Position numbers and translations under genes: made by a program. This document shows, piece by piece, positions 14,825 to 19,430 of a stretch of DNA of 19,430 nt. Every line of letters starts with the position of its first letter. Positions within the stretch are counted from its first letter, which is position 1. Source of the stretch: Bacteroidales bacterium UBA1253 (GTDB taxonomy: Bacteria; Bacteroidota; Bacteroidia; Bacteroidales; Paludibacteraceae); contig DBVX01000015.1 in assembly GCA_002308815.1 (NCBI GenBank), forward strand, positions 13,422 through 32,851, in the 5' to 3' direction. The notes under the pieces are model-generated. The model saw only the letters and a list, made by a program, of their open reading frames with translations. It searched no databases and was not told the origin of the DNA.

Positions 14825-14856
14825 ACAAGGGCGTGCCGACAGCGGCACGCCCTTGT
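14825..14856 (-). terminator. terminator of the BspA-like gene
   Basis: The 14-base arms ACAAGGGCGTGCCG and their complement enclose the 4-base loop ACAG. On the minus strand the stem is followed by TTTTG (14820-14824), 23 bases after the gene's stop codon. This is a strong intrinsic terminator. Confidence 0.88.
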
Positions 14857-14878
14857 CCGGTTGTCTGAATGGTGTTTA

Positions 14879-17752
14879 CTACAGTTCCGTGCCTTGGGCG
14901 GTGTAGGTCTTTCCTTCCCGCAGGATGTACAGCACGCCGTTGCGGAGGAGTTTGCGGGCTTCGCCGGTCGTGGCGGACGCGTCATCAAGTCCTGTTTCGG
15001 TTTTCTTTTGGAAGACGATGGTGATGGTCATGTCGCCGTAGAGCACGCCGTCCATGGTCGCGGTCTTGTTGTCGAGGAGTTCGTCACCGTCTTTCCATCC
15101 GGCGAGTTCGTAACCCTCGGCGGGGGTGGCTGTGATGGTGAACTCGGCGAAGAACATTCCCTGGTTGTTCCCGTCCAGTCCCGTGACGGTGAACGTGCCG
15201 CCTTCTGCGGGTTCCGTCTTCACGGTGAGGGTGTAGAGGACGGGGTTGAAGGTGATGGTCACATCGATGTTCTCCGTCAGCTCTTCAATGACGAGTGTCT
15301 TGTCGGTGACTGTCACATCGCCGTAGGTCCATGACACGAACGTGAAGTTGTCGTTTTCGGTGAAGGTGAGTACGACTTTGTCGCCGTATCCGTATCGTCC
15401 GGCGCCTTTGACGGTCATCTCGCTTTCCGTCGCGCCGACGATGGTGACTTTCACGTCGAAGCTGTCCTTCTCGAACTTGGCGGTCGCATAGAAGTCTTCG
15501 GTGATGGTGACGGTTGCGGATGTCTTGTCATAGAGGAGTTGGTCTTCGCTGTCGAACCAGCCTTTGAAGGTGCAGTGGTCATTGGGCATGGCGGTGATGG
15601 TTATTTTTGTGTCCTCCACTACTGTCGCCTCATTGGCACTCCGTTCGCTTGTCAGTTTGGCTTCGTCGATGTCCAAAGTGATAGTCCCCAAATCCATCGG
15701 GTCAGCGTTGAGAGAGACGGAGTAGTCATTCATCAGTTCGGTGTTCTTGAACACGCTCCATTCCTCTCCGTCGAACATCCCTGCCATTTGGGCTGTCCGC
15801 CATACATGGAGTGTCGCGTCTTCGGCTATATCCGCAAAAGGTTTTCCGTCAAGAGTCACACTCCACGGATAGATGGTCACGTCCTTCAAACTGCTGCAAT
15901 ACCGGAAAGCACCACCGCCAATTGTCGTAATGTTTTTGGGTATTTCTATAGAAGATAGTGCCTCGCAATCATAGAAAGCACTTTTGGGAATCTCGGTCAG
16001 TCCTTCGGGAATGTGGACAGCAGTCAATCCGTAACAACAGTTAAAACAATATTCTCCCATACTTGTGAGCGAGTTCGGAAGGCTGACTGTTTTCAGGGAC
16101 TTGCAAGAATAGAAAGCACCGTATCCTATTGTCGTGAGTGTGGATGGGAAGGAAACGGTTTCAATGGAAGTGCAGTGTTTGAACGCATAATCCTTCAACT
16201 CGGTGGTTCCTTCCGGAATAACCAAATCGATTACCTCTTTGCCGTCTATGAAGATGTGTGTCGAAGAGTAAGAATCAGCGTACCATTTACTCATAAACCA
16301 CGAGTTGTCCCGTGCGAGCCACTCTTCCATCGTGCCAAGGAACTTCAACGTAGCGTCTTTACTTGTAAAAATACCCGAACCCGCCTCTATGTCCTCGTTC
16401 ATGTCCTTTGGCATAACAAGCGTGTTGCTATAATAGAATGCATATTTGCCAACCTTTTTCAGGTTTTCAGGCAGCGTCAACTCAAGATTCTCGCAGAAAG
16501 CAAAAGCAGATTCTCCGATTTCTTCCACTGAGTTCGGTAATGCCAACTCTTTCAGATTTTTGCATTTTTCAAACGCCTTGCCGCCTATCTTTTTCAGCTG
16601 GTCTGTTGAGTACAGTGATGCATTGAGTTCCACCTCCTCCAAGTTGCCACATTCTGCAAACAGCCCTTCCGGCAGTTCGGTGGCTTCTCCCAAGTCGAGC
16701 AGACGTACGGACTTGAGGTTTTCCATATTGGCAAAGGCATAATCAGGCAGTGCGGTCATCGGAATCATCGCGTCGCTGCTTATCTCCACATTGGTGATAA
16801 TGTCCGCATACTTCTTCCACGGCAGTTTGTCGGGGTCAAGCGATGAGAGGTCGCCCGCGCCTTTGATTTGCAGTGTGACACCGTCGCACGCTTGAACGAT
16901 ACGCCAGTCGGATATTTTCTCCTCGTCGAAATATGCGTACTGGGAGGGCATGTAACGCATCGTCACTTCGCCCATAATCTGGTTGTTGCCGCAGTCCACA
17001 AGTGTGGTGCCGCCTTTGATATGCGCTCCGAAAGGCTCGGAATAGTAGTTGTTTCCGTTATAGCCGTCCAATGCGTCAAGACCGGTGACGGTCATATAGC
17101 CTGACGAAGCTTCGCTGAAGAAGTTGTAGTGGTCTTCGCCGAAGACGGAAGTCAACTCGTAATCGCCGTAGCCGAAATGAACGGATGAGGGCTTGTAGGC
17201 GTAGAAAAGCAGTCCGTTGTCCGCGTCGTTTTGGAAGTTGATATTCACCTTGTGGAGGGCGTCCTCCTCGTTGAGATACACATTGGCGTAACTCAGGTCA
17301 AACAACGGCCGCGTATAGCCTTCCTCAGACGAAAAATGGGAGAGAATAAGCCTCACATCGCCGGTGACGGCTGAGAGTAGAGGCTTCAAAAACTGCACTG
17401 TGACCGGCTTGCCGCTTCTGCCCGTAATCTGGAACATCTTGCTGTGGATGCAATTGATTTCGAGATCCTTTAGTACGGCGAAAGTGATTCTGTCATAATC
17501 GTCGCCGTTGTAGGTGAAGAGCGACCTGCCCGGCAGCACGGAAATCTCTTCGCCGTCTTCCTCGTCCGGTCCGAGCAGTACAAGAAGATCCTTTCCGTTT
17601 TTCATAATCATCGTTCCGTCGATGGTCGCCGTACCCGACGTGAACTCCACGTTTTCGCCTTTCCATTTCAGGCTGACAGTTTCCGCCTTGGCGGTCTGCC
17701 ACGCTCCCATGCCCGTCAGACAAAGGAGCGTCAAAAGAATACCATTTTTCAT
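14879..17752 (-). CDS. secreted BspA-like leucine-rich-repeat protein with InlB-type repeats
   Basis: 957-residue exported surface protein. A signal peptide covers residues 1-23 (LLTLLCLTGMGAWQTAKA). Residues ~25-315 form a beta-rich region I do not recognise. LRR_5/BspA-type repeats run from ~320 to 655, with units such as LPNSVEEIGESAFAFCENL and FPSTLTTIGYGAFYSCKSL and the typical inserted hairpin word FLGTMEEWL (471-479). Three divergent InlB B-repeat (beta-grasp) units follow at ~678-761, 764-838 and 840-917, each with a GW, SW or AGW core (TFKGWFD, TFVSWTY, LAGWKDG) and an ITF/IVF ending. The tail reads EARKLLRNGVLYIL then YTAQG. Such proteins often mediate adhesion or ligand binding, but the ligand is unknown. 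The gene has its own terminator. Upstream only a weak -7-like TACCTTTT (17815-17822) was seen, so its promoter is uncertain. Confidence 0.93.
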   Translation of the reverse strand: MKNGILLTLLCLTGMGAWQTAKAETVSLKWKGENVEFTSGTATIDGTMIMKNGKDLLVLLGPDEEDGEEISVLPGRSLFTYNGDDYDRITFAVLKDLEINCIHSKMFQITGRSGKPVTVQFLKPLLSAVTGDVRLILSHFSSEEGYTRPLFDLSYANVYLNEEDALHKVNINFQNDADNGLLFYAYKPSSVHFGYGDYELTSVFGEDHYNFFSEASSGYMTVTGLDALDGYNGNNYYSEPFGAHIKGGTTLVDCGNNQIMGEVTMRYMPSQYAYFDEEKISDWRIVQACDGVTLQIKGAGDLSSLDPDKLPWKKYADIITNVEISSDAMIPMTALPDYAFANMENLKSVRLLDLGEATELPEGLFAECGNLEEVELNASLYSTDQLKKIGGKAFEKCKNLKELALPNSVEEIGESAFAFCENLELTLPENLKKVGKYAFYYSNTLVMPKDMNEDIEAGSGIFTSKDATLKFLGTMEEWLARDNSWFMSKWYADSYSSTHIFIDGKEVIDLVIPEGTTELKDYAFKHCTSIETVSFPSTLTTIGYGAFYSCKSLKTVSLPNSLTSMGEYCFNCCYGLTAVHIPEGLTEIPKSAFYDCEALSSIEIPKNITTIGGGAFRYCSSLKDVTIYPWSVTLDGKPFADIAEDATLHVWRTAQMAGMFDGEEWSVFKNTELMNDYSVSLNADPMDLGTITLDIDEAKLTSERSANEATVVEDTKITITAMPNDHCTFKGWFDSEDQLLYDKTSATVTITEDFYATAKFEKDSFDVKVTIVGATESEMTVKGAGRYGYGDKVVLTFTENDNFTFVSWTYGDVTVTDKTLVIEELTENIDVTITFNPVLYTLTVKTEPAEGGTFTVTGLDGNNQGMFFAEFTITATPAEGYELAGWKDGDELLDNKTATMDGVLYGDMTITIVFQKKTETGLDDASATTGEARKLLRNGVLYILREGKTYTAQGTEL

Positions 17753-17847
17753 GTTGGTTGTTATTTGGGTTTATTGCTGATGTGTCGGGATGTCGGAATA
17801 TCGTTATTTCGCTGAAAAGGTAGGGCATATTGTTTAATCCTAAAAGA

Positions 17848-18795
17848 TTAGTTTCTTATGCGCAGTCGCATTCCGGCGAGGAGAGTGTCCGGTTTGAGAA
17901 GCCATACAGAGCGCATCTCGCCACCCATGGAGAAACCGCAACGGTCGCATACATCGTGTGTATAACCCATACATTTGGGTGAGCGGCTCCCGTCGGAGAA
18001 GATGAAGTTGGTTATCCAGCAACTGCGGTTGGTGCAGGCTGTCCTGCCGTCCGCTATGCGCATTGCTCTGAGTCCCGAGACGGTGTTCACTATCGGATAA
18101 CCGCGATGTTTGCAGTCAATGAGCCTGTCGATGATCCGGTTGCGGACACTTGGCTCAAGATACAACTCCTCCGTTTCGCTGAACGGCGTATGAAAATTGA
18201 CGGAGATGCTGTCTATATACGGGCTGGCTTGGACGTACTCAAGCGTCTGATCAAGGCAGGGATAATTGCGGTTGTTGATTACCATATTGACACATACCCG
18301 GGCTTTCGGCTGCGCGCATTTGTAACGCCGTATGTTCTCTTCCATGCGTGCAAACGTACCTTCGCCACGGATGTCATCGTGCCACTTGCCGATGCCGTCC
18401 ATCGAAACCCATATATGGTCAGCGTGCGAGTGGTCGAAGGGCAGTTGGGCATTGGTGGTGATGGTAACGTTCCAGAAACCTATCTCGTGTGCAAAATCCA
18501 CCACGTCATCAATGGTGCAGGTGCGCCCGCCCTGACGGTCTTTCCACAGATAGAGTTCGCCGCCCTCGAAGTCCACGAACCGCGAACCGAGGTCATAGCA
18601 GTACTGCAACTCCTTACGTATCTGCGCGAGGGTCTTGATACGCGGACGGTCAATGGCATAAACAGAGCAGTGTCTGCATCGCAGGTTGCATTGGTCGAGG
18701 ATGAAGATTACGGACTGCAAGGGCGCACGGCGACCGAACCAACCGCGCACCTGCCACCAGACCAGATATGCCGCTTGTCGAAGAAAGGATGCCAT
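17848..18795 (-). CDS. radical SAM enzyme with C-terminal cysteine cluster
   Basis: 315-residue protein. The CX3CX2C motif (Cys36, Cys40, Cys43 in DQCNLRCRHC) binds the 4Fe-4S cluster that cleaves S-adenosylmethionine. FEGGEL (76-81) is the GGE-type SAM-binding strand, and VSMDGIGKWHD (130-140) continues the barrel. A second set of cysteines (254, 259, 275, 283, 286) looks like a SPASM-like or auxiliary cluster site, with CMGYTHDVCDRC the densest part. The N-terminus (residues 1-25) is rich in Trp, Arg and hydrophobic residues and may lie against the membrane. Its ATG overlaps the stop of the UbiA-family gene by one base (TGATG), so the two are translationally coupled and probably act in one pathway, perhaps on a prenylated lipid or quinone. 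The substrate is not known. It resembles lipid- and peptide-acting radical SAM proteins but cannot be placed further. Confidence 0.88.
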   Translation of the reverse strand: MASFLRQAAYLVWWQVRGWFGRRAPLQSVIFILDQCNLRCRHCSVYAIDRPRIKTLAQIRKELQYCYDLGSRFVDFEGGELYLWKDRQGGRTCTIDDVVDFAHEIGFWNVTITTNAQLPFDHSHADHIWVSMDGIGKWHDDIRGEGTFARMEENIRRYKCAQPKARVCVNMVINNRNYPCLDQTLEYVQASPYIDSISVNFHTPFSETEELYLEPSVRNRIIDRLIDCKHRGYPIVNTVSGLRAMRIADGRTACTNRSCWITNFIFSDGSRSPKCMGYTHDVCDRCGFSMGGEMRSVWLLKPDTLLAGMRLRIRN

Positions 18796-19430
18796 CAGTG
18801 TGCGAAGTACAGGATGAGTTTGACAATAGCCAGAATGAAGCAGAAACCGGTGTTGATGTTGCGCATCGTGTACCAGCGGAGCAGGTAATAACGGTTGCCT
18901 TCCTCCACCTTGTCCCAGTTGTCCATCGGACCCAGCCAGCGATGCGGCCGGTCGGTAGGCACGTCAATCTTGCGGGCGAACTTGACCATCGCGTCCATAA
19001 GCCATACGGCTTGCGGCATCATCAGGCAAACGAAGCTGTACGCCCAATGTATATAGCCCGTAGCCACACAGGCAATGACCAAAGCAAAAGGCACAAAAAG
19101 CATAATGCCGTAGGCGGTCAGTCCGGCAGCATCCGTCTTGAGAAGCACGGCCAGCGTCTTCTTATGCGACACATCGTCCACATGACGCTCCACGAAAGAA
19201 TGGGTGTAGAGGATATTGGTAACGAACATGCCGATGGCGCAGCCCAAGGCAAATATATGCCATGCAAAGCCACTTTCCTCCGTGTACAACCCGCCGCATG
19301 CCGACTGATAAACACCGCAGAACAGACACGGACCGAAGCAGATGCCTATCACCAACTCCCCAAAACCGTGAAAACCGAGTTTGAGAGGCGGTGCGGAGTA
19401 GAAGAAACACAGTACGGCAGCCACGGCGGC
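18795..19430 (-). CDS. UbiA-family prenyltransferase, C-terminal part (5' end outside window)
   Basis: Integral membrane prenyltransferase, open to the end of the window, so the GTG at 19424 is not taken as a start. The visible ~211 residues carry YSAPPLKLGFHGFGELVIG, a segment typical of the MenA/UbiA family, and several hydrophobic helices. The first aspartate-rich motif (NxxxDxxxD) would lie upstream, off the window. The second motif, usually DxxxD before KxTLAV, aligns here with ERHVD in FVERHVDDVSHKKTLAVLL, so the first Asp is Glu, though a second Asp follows. The C-terminal third (RPHRWLGPMDNWDKVEEGNRYYLLRWYTMRN) is polar and not typical of MenA that I know. It is probably not the housekeeping MenA but a relative acting with the coupled radical SAM enzyme; that is inference. 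Confidence 0.82.
   Translation of the reverse strand, partial: AAVAAVLCFFYSAPPLKLGFHGFGELVIGICFGPCLFCGVYQSACGGLYTEESGFAWHIFALGCAIGMFVTNILYTHSFVERHVDDVSHKKTLAVLLKTDAAGLTAYGIMLFVPFALVIACVATGYIHWAYSFVCLMMPQAVWLMDAMVKFARKIDVPTDRPHRWLGPMDNWDKVEEGNRYYLLRWYTMRNINTGFCFILAIVKLILYFAH

Larger units (their letters stand above)
14366..14878. other. 513-base gene-free region between the Fic and BspA-like genes
   Basis: From left to right it holds the Fic leader with its palindrome (14394-14410) and the Fic promoter (14413-14444). Two small stems follow: CCGCA/TGCGG at 14451-14465 and CTTTT/AAAAG at 14476-14492. A partial copy of the Fic operator half-site lies at 14521-14534, then the hairpin cluster (14547-14692). 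A stretch with little structure (14693-14824) contains only the separated arms GTATAG/CTATAC (14759-14764, 14794-14799). The BspA-like gene's terminator comes last. Short open frames exist on both strands across the cluster but look incidental. Confidence 0.75.

Noticed and set aside
17815..17846. TACCTTTT as promoter of the BspA-like gene
   Set aside because: The last base of the -7 box is wrong and the -33 position reads CTTT; not good enough for a feature.

Overview
The window looks like a chromosomal segment of a Bacteroidota bacterium of the order Bacteroidales, probably Prevotella-like. The reasons are three promoters of the Bacteroidetes form TTTG-N20-TAnnTTTG, several large secreted proteins with short C-terminal tails of the kind seen on Bacteroidales surface proteins, a BspA-type leucine-rich-repeat protein, a C10 (streptopain-like) peptidase, and few Shine-Dalgarno sequences. 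No taxonomic marker (rRNA, gyrB) is present, so the genus is an inference.

Layout. (1) Positions 1-1583, plus strand: the 3' part of a GT4 glycosyltransferase, then ispE of the non-mevalonate isoprenoid pathway. (2) 1461-2621, minus strand: a membrane histidine kinase whose 3' end overlaps the 3' end of ispE by 123 bases. (3) 2648-2822: a tRNA-Glu(CTC) gene with its own promoter and a strong hairpin that can act as terminator for both strands. (4) 2827-12984, minus strand: a probable four-gene operon transcribed from a promoter at 13009-13040. In order of transcription it encodes a multidomain GH13 alpha-amylase, a non-catalytic multi-module starch-binding-like protein, a C10 cysteine peptidase with a BIG2 domain, and a second GH13 enzyme. 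All four have signal peptides and related C-terminal tails. (5) 13082-14365, minus: a class II Fic-domain protein with a promoter whose predicted start point lies in a perfect 7+7 palindrome. (6) 14366-14878: a 513-base gene-free stretch with that promoter, a cluster of six short, closely packed hairpins of different sequence (14547-14692), and the terminator of the next gene. (7) 14879-17752, minus: a secreted BspA-like protein. (8) 17848-19430, minus: a radical SAM enzyme translationally coupled to an upstream UbiA-family prenyltransferase that runs off the window.

How the genes may work together. The four-gene operon reads as an extracellular starch or glycan system: two amylases, one carbohydrate-binding scaffold protein and a protease, all secreted and probably sorted through the same C-terminal signal. 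No SusC/SusD pair is present. The amylase and the binding protein share one roughly 95-residue module, present once in the amylase and three times in tandem in the binding protein. The GT4, ispE, kinase, tRNA, Fic and radical SAM/UbiA genes are separate units.

The most unusual items are the hairpin cluster beside the Fic gene, the deep convergent overlap of ispE and the kinase, and the shared C-terminal tails, which occur in two block orders.
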